From an uncultured Bacilli bacterium (GTDB lineage Bacteria; Bacillota_I; Bacilli_A; RF39; UBA660), in assembly GCA_934096035.1 (NCBI GenBank), contig CAKOKX010000001.1:888862-952861 (forward strand): 64,000 nt of DNA, read 5' to 3'. Shown here piece after piece: positions 17,340 to 25,270 of the stretch. Numbering within the stretch: the first letter of the stretch is position 1; each line of letters begins with the position of its first letter. The notes beneath the pieces were generated by a model that saw only the letters and a program-made list of their open reading frames with translations, ran no database searches and was not told the origin of the DNA. Position numbers and translations under genes: made by a program.

Positions 17340-17700
17340 TTTCAATACCTTCGATTACTTTTTCTAAATCATCTATAGTAAAAGCATCTAATTTACTTTG
17401 TAATCTATCAAGTCTATTTTCCATCTCCATTTGTTTTAAAGCATTCTTTAATACTTTCTTATAATTATTTTTAATCCCCTTTACATCCTTTATTAAAGTA
17501 TCTTTCTCATATAATTTATATGAAATTTTTTCACTATCTAATTTTGTAGTTACTTTTACAAGTGCACTTTCAGGAAAACCAGCACAATTTTTATATACTA
17601 CAAACTTATAACCAAATAGATAATGAATTATTATTCCATCATCCCCGAACGCATTAAAAAACTTTCCTGATTTATACAGGAAAAGACAATCGTTTTTCAC
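17326..17700 (-). CDS. MutS-domain-I-like DGR accessory protein
   Basis: 124 residues from a GTG start at 17700 (AAAGGAG upstream). The N-terminal half (FLYKSGKFFNAFGDDGIII, then LFGYKFVVYKN and GFPESALVKVTTKL) resembles the mismatch-recognition domain I of MutS. The C-terminal half is helical, with an acidic tail. MutS-like accessory proteins have been described in surveys of DGRs. It overlaps the avd gene by about 14-20 nt. A role in binding imperfect cDNA or duplexes is inference. Confidence 0.7.
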   Translation of the reverse strand: MKNDCLFLYKSGKFFNAFGDDGIIIHYLFGYKFVVYKNCAGFPESALVKVTTKLDSEKISYKLYEKDTLIKDVKGIKNNYKKVLKNALKQMEMENRLDRLQSKLDAFTIDDLEKVIEGIENETV

Positions 17701-17763
17701 CTCTAAATCACTCCTTTACTACCCTTTTTAAAACAATTGTGTTAATATAATATTTCTCCCTAC

Positions 17764-17877
17764 TTAAAATACTATATTATCAATATGGTATCTAGGGGTT
17801 GTACGTATACCTCCCCATCCATATTTTCTATTTGGAGTATTTACCCCAGGATAATCTTTGTCCTTTATCTCATTCAC
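17764..17877 (-). CDS. Possible 37-residue ORF between TR and the accessory genes
   Basis: GTG at 17877 to TAA at 17764-17766. The middle reads PGVNTPNRKYGWGGIRTTPR. The GWGGIR run recalls the G-G/L-R-P end of the variable regions, so this could be a relic of a target gene or just part of the TR transcript. No clear ribosome binding site. Confidence 0.2.
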   Translation of the reverse strand: MNEIKDKDYPGVNTPNRKYGWGGIRTTPRYHIDNIVF

Positions 17878-17922
17878 TATAAAACCTTAATCTTATAATC
17901 ACTAGAACTATATAAAGGTCTA

Positions 17923-18020
17923 CGGACGCAACCCATTGTTGTTACTGACATTGTTGTTGTTCACATTACCATCGTTATTCACAATAAACGCATTGTTCGA
18001 ATTATCAGAATTGCGAGAAA
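17923..18020 (-). repeat. DGR template repeat (TR)
   Basis: 98 nt, the same length as VR1 at 18297-18394. Read in the VR frame it is dominated by AAT and AAC codons (about 16 Asn of 32 codons), the usual TR composition that lets adenine mutagenesis reach many amino acids. It has 32 adenines on the coding strand, 12 of which are changed in VR1. It ends at GGGTTGCGTCCG, followed by TAG in this copy rather than the coding continuation of the target. Confidence 0.95.
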
Positions 18021-18221
18021 TTCCACAAGACTACCCTTAATTTTTGGACTTACATCGCAAGTACGAATGCCAACGTTACTAATTTTTGCCCAGCCACTTC
18101 ATGCGATAAATCGCATATTGCGGCTTTCGCGACATAGTTTACTGAACCCCTACACCGCGACCCCACTTTTATTGCCGGCTTGCCTAGCACCTCCGTCGCT
18201 AGACAAGCTTGGCCTAAAGCA
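18021..18221 (-). ncRNA. Structured leader of the DGR template RNA (between target stop and TR)
   Basis: This 200-nt stretch is much richer in G+C than its surroundings and has no ORF. It holds a perfect short hairpin ATGCGAT/ATCGCAT (18101-18116) and a larger one next to the target gene (18178-18208). In other DGRs flanking RNA around TR is required for cDNA priming, so this is probably part of the template RNA or target-recognition signal. Confidence 0.6.
18178..18208 (-). promoter_or_regulatory. G+C-rich hairpin just downstream of VR1
   Basis: Stem GCTTGTCTAGC/GCTAGGCAAGC (11 bp with one wobble) and a 9-nt loop, 14 nt after the target stop codon. DGR target sites in BPP-1 need a hairpin or cruciform just after VR; this fits that role. 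Confidence 0.65.
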
Positions 18222-20153
18222 CTAGTTTATCAAAATCGGGTCGACGGCGCTGCCACTCCCCGATACATAGGTTATGGAAGATGAAAGATTAAAGGACGGA
18301 CGCAACCCATTGTTGTTACTGACATTGTTGCCGTACACATAACCATCGTAAGACACAATAAACGCATAGCCCGAATTACCAGTATAGCGAGAAATAGTCC
18401 AATCATAATACCCCATATACATCCAATTTATTGTTTTTATTGATGTTCCTTTTGCATCGTTACCATCATAATTATATAGAGTTGTAGTCCACGCACTTGG
18501 ACTTGCTGCAAATCCATAGTCACTTGCATACATTAAACCTATTTTTGCATCAGATGTTGTATTTTTTGATGGACTTACTATTTCATTTTGATATGCTATA
18601 GATGGAACTGAACTACCTATATTAGCAAATTTATTTCCTCCAACTTTCCATGTTGTTGTAGTTATTTTATTTGCCCACTCACTACCTATATTATTTATAT
18701 AGTTGGTATTTAAATTTATTTTATTGAGTAAACTCGTACTCCATTCATTACTTGCACTATTTGCTGCTTTATAATTCCAATAATATGTATTTATTGATGT
18801 TAAATTTCCTTTATAATAATTTGTATCTGGAGTATCTGAACCACTATAGTCTCCGTCTGTCCCTAACAATGTACTTGTGGCATAATCATATTTTATTAAT
18901 TTTACTTTACCATCTATTACACCAATTATTCTATATAAATTATCTGTTGGACATGGTGTTTCTGTTGAACCAAAGCATACAAAGTTATTAACTCTACTCC
19001 ATTTTCCAACACCTGCATATTCCATACTTAAATTTGCTACACGAGCAGTTAAATTATCTGTTTTTACTATATAAGATTTTCCTTTACATGTTGCTTCTGT
19101 AACTGGATTAAATTTTCCACTGGCAAAACCGACATTAACACTTTCACCATCTGTGGTTTTACAGGCACCTTCACTCCATGTCACTGGTTTTTCATCTGAT
19201 AATAATCTTGTTACTGAATTATCCGCCAAAATTGTTAATGCATCACTTTTAATTGTGTATACTTTTTTACAATCATTTTCATTTGATGCACCAAATGTTG
19301 CATTACTATATGCACCTTGAACATTTTCACCATTAAATGTACAAGTATTATCTCCACCCGCATATCTATATGAATTATCATTTGCTCCATTTACTAAATT
19401 TTCATCATGATGATATACTTTTGTTGCTCCAAAAATATCTGGTGCTCCCAATGAAATAATACAATTTGCTAAATTATCACCATTCTTACAATAATCAGAA
19501 ACAGAATCTGATATTTCTTTTTGTTGAGCAATTAATTTTGCATTAAAACTTTTTCCTGCATTCTTACTTTGATCTTTATCATAATTTATAAATGTTACTG
19601 TGACGTTCCAAGTATCAGTTTTTTGAGGATTTGCTGTTATTTCTTTATTATCTAGTATTGTTATTAATCCAATACCTGTTGTTATATCAAATCCTTTTAT
19701 TGTTGCTCCTTTACCATCTGTTACTGTTTTATATGTAAGGTCATTAATACTTGTTATTTCATTACCTGCATCATCTTTTATTGTTAAAAGTATTTCTGGT
19801 GTATCTTCATTTTGAGTATATGTAAATGTATTTTTTGATATATTTAAATACAAATAATAATACTTTGTTGCAGTATTTGTTTTATTATTTGCACTTAATA
19901 TTGCTTTTGCAAAAGTACTTCCACTTGCATTTCCTTTACCACTTGCAAATGATGTTGCATCTGCATATATTGATATATCATTTCCTACTTCAAAATTAAA
20001 TACATCTGTTGTATATGTTGTTACTTTCACATCAACATTTCTACCAGTTCCACCACTTGCTTGAAAATATGCAAATGTTGCTCCGATTATTAATACAATA
20101 AGTGCTAAACTTGCTATTATACTTAATACTATTGCATGTTTTTTATTTTCCAT
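18222..20153 (-). CDS. DGR variable target protein 1: TasA-like signal plus lectin-like variable domain
   Basis: About 643 residues. The N-terminus is a membrane or signal segment ending GATFAYFQASG, the pattern of SipW-processed TasA/camelysin precursors. A beta-rich domain of about 180 residues follows. The C-terminal half starts CFGSTETPCPTDNLYRIIGV and ends in a C-type-lectin-like (DUF6273-like) domain with WTISRYTGNSGYAF and GLRPSFNLSSS, the variable part. The start at 20153 has GAGGTG upstream. It is probably surface-exposed and may bind ligands. A T20 tract lies in its promoter region. Its paralogue is at 56436. Confidence 0.9.
   Translation of the reverse strand: MENKKHAIVLSIIASLALIVLIIGATFAYFQASGGTGRNVDVKVTTYTTDVFNFEVGNDISIYADATSFASGKGNASGSTFAKAILSANNKTNTATKYYYLYLNISKNTFTYTQNEDTPEILLTIKDDAGNEITSINDLTYKTVTDGKGATIKGFDITTGIGLITILDNKEITANPQKTDTWNVTVTFINYDKDQSKNAGKSFNAKLIAQQKEISDSVSDYCKNGDNLANCIISLGAPDIFGATKVYHHDENLVNGANDNSYRYAGGDNTCTFNGENVQGAYSNATFGASNENDCKKVYTIKSDALTILADNSVTRLLSDEKPVTWSEGACKTTDGESVNVGFASGKFNPVTEATCKGKSYIVKTDNLTARVANLSMEYAGVGKWSRVNNFVCFGSTETPCPTDNLYRIIGVIDGKVKLIKYDYATSTLLGTDGDYSGSDTPDTNYYKGNLTSINTYYWNYKAANSASNEWSTSLLNKINLNTNYINNIGSEWANKITTTTWKVGGNKFANIGSSVPSIAYQNEIVSPSKNTTSDAKIGLMYASDYGFAASPSAWTTTLYNYDGNDAKGTSIKTINWMYMGYYDWTISRYTGNSGYAFIVSYDGYVYGNNVSNNNGLRPSFNLSSSITYVSGSGSAVDPILIN
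18297..18394 (-). repeat. DGR variable region 1 (VR1)
   Basis: Aligned to TR without gaps: 13 differences, 12 at TR adenines (A to T, G or C) and one T to A. Residue changes include Asn to Tyr, Gly and Ser. The last 30 nt, coding NNNGLRP, are identical to TR. Confidence 0.95.
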
Positions 20154-20214
20154 TCTATACACCTCATCACAATATCACGCACTGATATTTTATTTTACAT
20201 ACCCATTTTAACCG

Positions 20215-20234
20215 AAAAAAAAAAAAAAAAAAAG
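20215..20234. repeat. Homopolymeric A20 (T20 on the coding strand) before target gene 1
   Basis: Twenty consecutive A bases about 60 bp upstream of the target gene start. On the minus strand the T tract is followed by CGGTTAAAAT, a possible -10 region, so the tract would fill the -35/-10 spacer. Length may be assembly-uncertain. Confidence 0.7.
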
Positions 20235-20301
20235 CATCATATTTACACATAAGTAAAATTTGACACTACTTCTACATTGAAAAAGTAAATTCCACCCTTT
20301 T

Positions 20302-22236
20302 TTAATAATTATCTTTTAAAAAAGTAACAATATCTTTTGTAATTTTACTAGCACCGAAATAAAAAGCATCAGTCTTTCCTTCTTTATGAGAAACATTCGG
20401 AGTAATAACTACCAAACTAAATTTAGGATCTTCCAATGGATAAAAACCTGTAAATGTTGATGATATCGTGGCGGTATCAACTTTACCATCATTATTTGTA
20501 TCTAAAAACGATTCACTTGTACCTGTTTTACCTGCAAAATCAAGACCTTTAGGAACATAAAACTTACCAGTACCCTCACTTAAAACAAGTCTCATACCTT
20601 CTCTAATTCTCTCTAGACTTTCAAGATTTAAATCTACATCATTTAAAACATTTATTTCATTTTTCAAAATAATTTTATCTTTATTTCTTATTTCTTTCAT
20701 TAAACTTAAAGCCATTCTTTTCCCACTTGCAACACTATTTATATATTGAAGTACTTCTACCGGAGTATAAGTATCATATTGCCCAATAGCAAGGTTAAGA
20801 AGCAAATCATCCGCTACTGTTTTACCAATAATACCTTTTTGTTCTCCAGGTAAATCAATTTCAGTTTTAACTCCCAGACCAAAACTTGCAAGCATACTAC
20901 GGTAAATATCAAAATGCTTTATCGTAGCATTTAATTTCATATTTGGTTTATATGTATTTCCCGTAAGTTTAATAGCAATCATATACTGATAATAATTTGA
21001 AGAATTAGCTAAAGCTGTTAAATCATTTACTTTACCTAATTTTTTAAAACTACATTTCTGAGGTACAAAATAAAGCTTAACACATGAATCATTAATATAA
21101 GCTCCCGGGGTAATTAAATTATATTTATAACCAACCCCAATCGTTGCTCCTTTTACAGCACTTCCTATAGTATAAGATTTATTAATAGTATTTAAACTAA
21201 TATCACTAAAAGTATCATCATCATTAAGTCTAGCTCCCCCGATTGCAATTATTTCTCCAGTTAATGGATTACTAACTAATGCATAACTATCTTTAAAATA
21301 TTCTGTATTACCATATTTTTTACCTAATTTTATTTTATCTTTTAATATTTCATCAACCTTTTGTTGAATATCAATATCAATGGATAAAACTAAATCATTT
21401 CCTTTTTCTTCTTCCTCTATTTTAGTTAAACTATAATTATTACTTACTTTATATTTAGCTTTTTTTCCCTTTAAATACTCTTCATATTCTTTTTCTAAAT
21501 AACTAATTCCCACTAAATCAGTAAGTTCATAACCATTATTTAAATATTCATCTCTATCTTCTTTAGTAATATTACCCACTCTTCCAAAAACATTCTTTAA
21601 AGTATCATTATATAAATAAACTCTTTCCCAAGAAAGTTCTCCAGTTACACCTGGAATCTTACTTTCAATAACTTTAGCAAACTCTTTCTCACTTACATTT
21701 TTAGCTATTTCTTTTTTACTATAAACATAACCATTATTCATCAAAAAATATATATGAGCAACTCTTTTTGTTTTAATATCATAATCAATCATTTCATCTG
21801 TAATTCTATCCAACTTCATATTACTTATATCATCTTTAGTAATTTTTCTTTCTTCAAGTAATCTATATTCATCACTAGTAATTAAATCTTTTCCATCATT
21901 ATTTATAACTAAATAATATTTTTTAAGCTCATCCCTACTTGCTTCATTAACATTTAAAATTGTTTCTAAAGCCTTAGCAATATCAAGTTCATCACTAGTT
22001 TTTATTCCTTTTATTTTATTATAATAAATTGTTTTAACCCCAATATTATCCACTAAAACTTTTCCATTTGTATCAAGTATTCTTCCTCTCGGGGCACTAA
22101 TTCCATTTACATATATATTTGTTTTTTCTTCTAATTTTTCTTCATAAAAAGACTTATTAGATAAAATAATACTTAATCTAATAGCAAAAATGGTAAAAAA
22201 CATAAATAACATACTAAAATATACATACTTTTTCAT
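20302..22236 (-). CDS. Class B penicillin-binding protein (PBP2/FtsI-like transpeptidase)
   Basis: About 644 residues: N-terminal membrane helix, dimerisation domain with APRGRILDTNGKVLVDN, and a transpeptidase domain with the serine motif GSAVKG (SxxK), SSN, and KTGTSE. The domain ends STFTGFYPLEDPKFSLVVITP. It cross-links peptidoglycan. Spacing is normal for PbpA/SpoVD-type proteins; which one cannot be told from sequence. It lies upstream of the DGR target on the same strand. ATG at 22236 (MKKYVYF) is preferred. Confidence 0.9.
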   Translation of the reverse strand: MKKYVYFSMLFMFFTIFAIRLSIILSNKSFYEEKLEEKTNIYVNGISAPRGRILDTNGKVLVDNIGVKTIYYNKIKGIKTSDELDIAKALETILNVNEASRDELKKYYLVINNDGKDLITSDEYRLLEERKITKDDISNMKLDRITDEMIDYDIKTKRVAHIYFLMNNGYVYSKKEIAKNVSEKEFAKVIESKIPGVTGELSWERVYLYNDTLKNVFGRVGNITKEDRDEYLNNGYELTDLVGISYLEKEYEEYLKGKKAKYKVSNNYSLTKIEEEEKGNDLVLSIDIDIQQKVDEILKDKIKLGKKYGNTEYFKDSYALVSNPLTGEIIAIGGARLNDDDTFSDISLNTINKSYTIGSAVKGATIGVGYKYNLITPGAYINDSCVKLYFVPQKCSFKKLGKVNDLTALANSSNYYQYMIAIKLTGNTYKPNMKLNATIKHFDIYRSMLASFGLGVKTEIDLPGEQKGIIGKTVADDLLLNLAIGQYDTYTPVEVLQYINSVASGKRMALSLMKEIRNKDKIILKNEINVLNDVDLNLESLERIREGMRLVLSEGTGKFYVPKGLDFAGKTGTSESFLDTNNDGKVDTATISSTFTGFYPLEDPKFSLVVITPNVSHKEGKTDAFYFGASKITKDIVTFLKDNY

Positions 22237-22291
22237 AATTATTAGTATTCCTTTTTTGCAAAAAAACATACAATATATTAAGGTGATTATG

Positions 22292-22555
22292 ATGTTTAAT
22301 ATAATCGGGGCATATATAAATAGATTAACTAAAGAAGATGTAAGAAATTTTTCTTTAAGTAAAGGTGCTAACTTTAGTGAAGAAGAAATAAACTTTACTT
22401 ATGATTTTATAAAAAAGAACTGGAAAGATGTTTTAAAAAATCCCAGTATATTTGATATAGATAGATATAAAAATCATTATAAAGAAGAAAACTTTCCTAA
22501 AGTAAAACAAGTATTTAACGAATATTTCCAAAAGTTTAATTCATTTTTAAAATAG
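22292..22555 (+). CDS. Small protein related to DUF2624 (YqfT-like)
   Basis: About 87 residues from the second of two tandem ATGs, set by AAGGTG. Helical: RLTKEDVRNFSLSKGANFSEEE, then FIKKNWKDVLKNP. The pattern matches DUF2624/YqfT, whose gene is next to nfo in B. subtilis. Here it is convergent with nfo, sharing a terminator. Function unknown. Confidence 0.6.
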   Translation: MFNIIGAYINRLTKEDVRNFSLSKGANFSEEEINFTYDFIKKNWKDVLKNPSIFDIDRYKNHYKEENFPKVKQVFNEYFQKFNSFLK

Positions 22556-22556
22556 T

Positions 22557-22583
22557 AAAAGGTTGTAATTGTTACAACCCTTT
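22557..22583. terminator. Bidirectional terminator between the DUF2624-like gene and nfo
   Basis: Stem GGTTGTAA/TTACAACC with A and T runs on the two sides. Confidence 0.75.
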
Positions 22584-23466
22584 ATTTTTGATAAAACTTT
22601 AAAACATCATCAATTAGATTACCATTAAAAGTTTTATTTTTTATCATTTCAATTTCAAATTTATATGGTGGATTATCTAAAATATATGGAGTTTCCAATA
22701 TTTTAGGTACATTTTTTAGTTTATCTAAATAAGCAACATTAATTAAATTATCAAAACCAATTGTGCCATATCCAATATTTTCATGTCTATCTTTATGGGA
22801 TCCTAATCCATTTTTACTATCATTTAAATGCACACATTTCACTTTATCAAGTCCAATTATTTTATCAAATTCTTCTAAATATTCTAAAAAATTAGCTATA
22901 TTAATTCCTGAATCATTCAAATGACAAGTATCTAAACAAACTCCAACTTTATCTTTTAATTCTATTTTATCTAAAATAGTTTTTATTTCTTCAATATTTA
23001 TTCCACATTCAGTGCCTTTGCCTGCCATTGTTTCTAGTAAAATCATTGGTTTTGTTTCATTATCAATAATTAAATTAATAGCACTAGCAATATTATCTAA
23101 AGCAATACCTCTATCCATTTTTAAGCTATTACCAGGATGAACTACAATATAATTAACACCCATTTCACTTATTCTAGAAATTTCTTGTTTTAAAAATGAA
23201 CAAGAAAAATTCCAAGAAGCCTCATTTTCTCTATTAGCTAAATTTATAATGTATGGAGCATGACAAATAACATTATTTATATCAATTCCATTTTCTAACA
23301 TATATTTTTTTGCTTCAATTGTTAGTCCTTCATCAATCTTTTTTCTTACTGTATTTTGAGGTGCTCCGGTATAAAACATAAATGTATTAGCACCATAACT
23401 TACCGCTTGCCTAGCACAACCTAGTAACTGTTCTACCCCAAAATTAACATGAGATCCAATTATCAT
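22582..23466 (-). CDS. nfo: Endonuclease IV (AP endonuclease)
   Basis: 294 residues with all three family signatures: start IGSHVNFG, DTCHLNDSG for metal binding (near residue 178), and LNDSKNGLGSHKDRHENIGYGTIG. It cuts abasic sites in base excision repair. Metal ligands (His, Glu, Asp) are intact as far as seen (HPGN, LETMAGKG, DTCH). Normal length. Confidence 0.96.
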   Translation of the reverse strand: MIIGSHVNFGVEQLLGCARQAVSYGANTFMFYTGAPQNTVRKKIDEGLTIEAKKYMLENGIDINNVICHAPYIINLANRENEASWNFSCSFLKQEISRISEMGVNYIVVHPGNSLKMDRGIALDNIASAINLIIDNETKPMILLETMAGKGTECGINIEEIKTILDKIELKDKVGVCLDTCHLNDSGINIANFLEYLEEFDKIIGLDKVKCVHLNDSKNGLGSHKDRHENIGYGTIGFDNLINVAYLDKLKNVPKILETPYILDNPPYKFEIEMIKNKTFNGNLIDDVLKFYQK

Positions 23467-23664
23467 TTTACATCCTCTTTTCTAATTAAATCAATTTTAT
23501 TAATATTAGTTTGTAATATAATTATATCATATATTTTATTACTTTTTAAAACTAATTTAAATTTATACTTGTTTTTTATAACAAGATAAGTAATAATTAA
23601 ATATATAAATAAATTTTCCAAATTTTAGTAATTGAATAATAATTTATAATGAATTATAATATAA

Positions 23665-23681
23665 CCAGAACGAATGTTTGG
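23665..23681 (+). promoter_or_regulatory. LexA box before the Y-family polymerase
   Basis: Palindrome CCAGAACGAATGTTTGG fits the GAAC-N4-GTTY form of the Bacillus LexA (DinR) operator and overlaps the promoter-leader just before the ribosome binding site. Confidence 0.65.
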
Positions 23682-23691
23682 AGGTATAAAG

Positions 23692-24957
23692 ATGGATAAT
23701 AACTTATATATAAAAAGAAATATTATGTGTATTGATTTAAAGAGTTTCTTTGCATCATGTGAATGTGTAGATCGTGGACTTGATCCATTTAAAGTACCTT
23801 TAGTGGTAGCTAACAAAAAACAAGGAAATGGTGCTATAACTCTCGCAGTAACTCCGGCCTTAAAAAAGCAAGGTGTGCCATCACGAGTAAGATTATATGA
23901 TATACCTGCCAATATAAAATATGAAATTGTACCTCCGAGAATGAAATTATATATTGAAAAAAGTAAAGAAGTCGTCGGTATTTATCTTGATTATGTTGCT
24001 CCCGAAGACCTACATATTTATTCTGTTGATGAATGCTTTTTAGATGTCACAGATTATTTAAAATTATATAAAAAAACAGATTATGAACTAGCTGAAGAAA
24101 TTCTTAAAACAGTTGAAGAAAAAACTGGACTTACTGCAACATGTGGAATTGGGCCTAATCTTTTACTAGCCAAAGTAGCTATGGATACTGAAGCCAAAAA
24201 ATATAAAAATGGCATAGCAAAATGGACATATGATGATATACCAGAAAAATTATGGCCAATTACTCCGTTATCAAAGATGTGGGGAATCGGACCTAGAATG
24301 GAAAAAAAGTTAAACAATTTAAATATCTACACTATAAAAGAATTAGCCAATTTTGATAAAAATCTTTTAAAAGATAAATTCGGGGTAATGGGACAAGAAC
24401 TTTGGAATCATGCTAATGGAATAGATTTAAGTAGAATCAGTGACTTTAAAGTAAGTCCAAAAGACAAATCATTTAGTCATTCTCAAGTCTTATTCAAAGA
24501 CTATGATGGAAATAATATAAAACTAATCATCGCGGAAATGGTAGATGTCTTAACTGCTAGACTAAGGGCAAGCAACAAAGAATCACAAGTAATTGGTTTT
24601 GGTATCGGATATTCTAAAGATATAAACGGAGGTTTTTATCACTCTATTAAACTCGATACCCCAACTGACTCATCAAAAGAAATAACTAATATATGCTATT
24701 TAATATTTGATAGATATTATAATAATTTACCAATAAGAAAAGTTAGTATATCATGTGGTGGCCTAGTAAAAAAAAGTGGTACTCAACTAAATTTATTTGA
24801 CTCCCTTGAAGAAAAAAAAGCTGAAACAAAAGTAAACGCTGCTATTGATGAGATAAAAAGTCGGTTTGGAAAAAATAGTATAGTTAAAGCAAGTAGTCTA
24901 CTTCCAGATTCAACAGCTATAGAAAGAAACAAAAAGATCGGAGGACATCATGAATAA
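23692..24957 (+). CDS. Y-family DNA polymerase (UmuC/UvrX-like)
   Basis: About 421 residues from ATG at 23692 (GGAGG upstream). Motifs: IDLKSFFASCEC with catalytic Asp, YSVDECFLDVT with catalytic Asp-Glu, thumb with GIGPRMEKKL, and the beta-clamp motif QLNLF about 55 residues before the C-terminus. It performs translesion synthesis. A LexA box just upstream predicts SOS induction. The following yolD-like gene overlaps it by 8 nt, the usual UvrX/YolD pairing on Bacillota chromosomes and plasmids. Confidence 0.92.
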   Translation: MDNNLYIKRNIMCIDLKSFFASCECVDRGLDPFKVPLVVANKKQGNGAITLAVTPALKKQGVPSRVRLYDIPANIKYEIVPPRMKLYIEKSKEVVGIYLDYVAPEDLHIYSVDECFLDVTDYLKLYKKTDYELAEEILKTVEEKTGLTATCGIGPNLLLAKVAMDTEAKKYKNGIAKWTYDDIPEKLWPITPLSKMWGIGPRMEKKLNNLNIYTIKELANFDKNLLKDKFGVMGQELWNHANGIDLSRISDFKVSPKDKSFSHSQVLFKDYDGNNIKLIIAEMVDVLTARLRASNKESQVIGFGIGYSKDINGGFYHSIKLDTPTDSSKEITNICYLIFDRYYNNLPIRKVSISCGGLVKKSGTQLNLFDSLEEKKAETKVNAAIDEIKSRFGKNSIVKASSLLPDSTAIERNKKIGGHHE

Positions 24958-25270
24958 AGATCGTGGTATGATTAAATGGATGCCATTTAATTCTGTTGTA
25001 AGTAACAAGGAAATTCTCTATTCTTTAATAAAAGAAAAAGAAAAAATAACCAAACCTCACATAAGTGAAGATGAAACAAACGAATTTGAAAAAACTATAA
25101 TTGATGCTTATTACATGCAAGATAAAATTCATATAACTTATTATAAAAATGGTTATACATATGAATATTATGGATTAATAAAAAAAATAGATAGTTCTAA
25201 TAAACTAATCTATTTAAATAATTTTAAAATTTTATTTAATCAAATACTCGGAGTAACTGATACAAAATAA
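24950..25270 (+). CDS. YolD-like protein
   Basis: 106 residues with the family start DRGMIKWMPFNSV and a C-terminal beta-rich half (KIHITYYKNGYTYEYYGLI). YolD-like proteins accompany Y-family polymerases and are thought to modulate them, as UmuD does. It overlaps the polymerase stop by 8 nt. Its end overlaps the convergent gene by 31 nt. Confidence 0.85.
   Translation: MNKDRGMIKWMPFNSVVSNKEILYSLIKEKEKITKPHISEDETNEFEKTIIDAYYMQDKIHITYYKNGYTYEYYGLIKKIDSSNKLIYLNNFKILFNQILGVTDTK

Larger units (their letters stand above)
15679..20153 (-). mobile_element. Diversity-generating retroelement (DGR) cassette
   Basis: Order along the minus strand: target gene with variable region (VR), G+C-rich hairpin, template repeat (TR), MutS-like ORF, Avd-like ORF, reverse transcriptase, 81-aa ORF, terminator. 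TR and VR1 are both 98 nt without gaps, and 12 of 13 differences fall at TR adenines on the coding strand, the hallmark of DGR mutagenic retrohoming. The four genes downstream of TR overlap one another, indicating a translationally coupled operon. No phage or integrase genes surround it, so it appears chromosomal. Confidence 0.95.

Noticed and set aside
17767..18221. Protein-coding gene between target 1 and the accessory ORFs
   Set aside because: Stops in all frames interrupt the TR region; it fits a template RNA.
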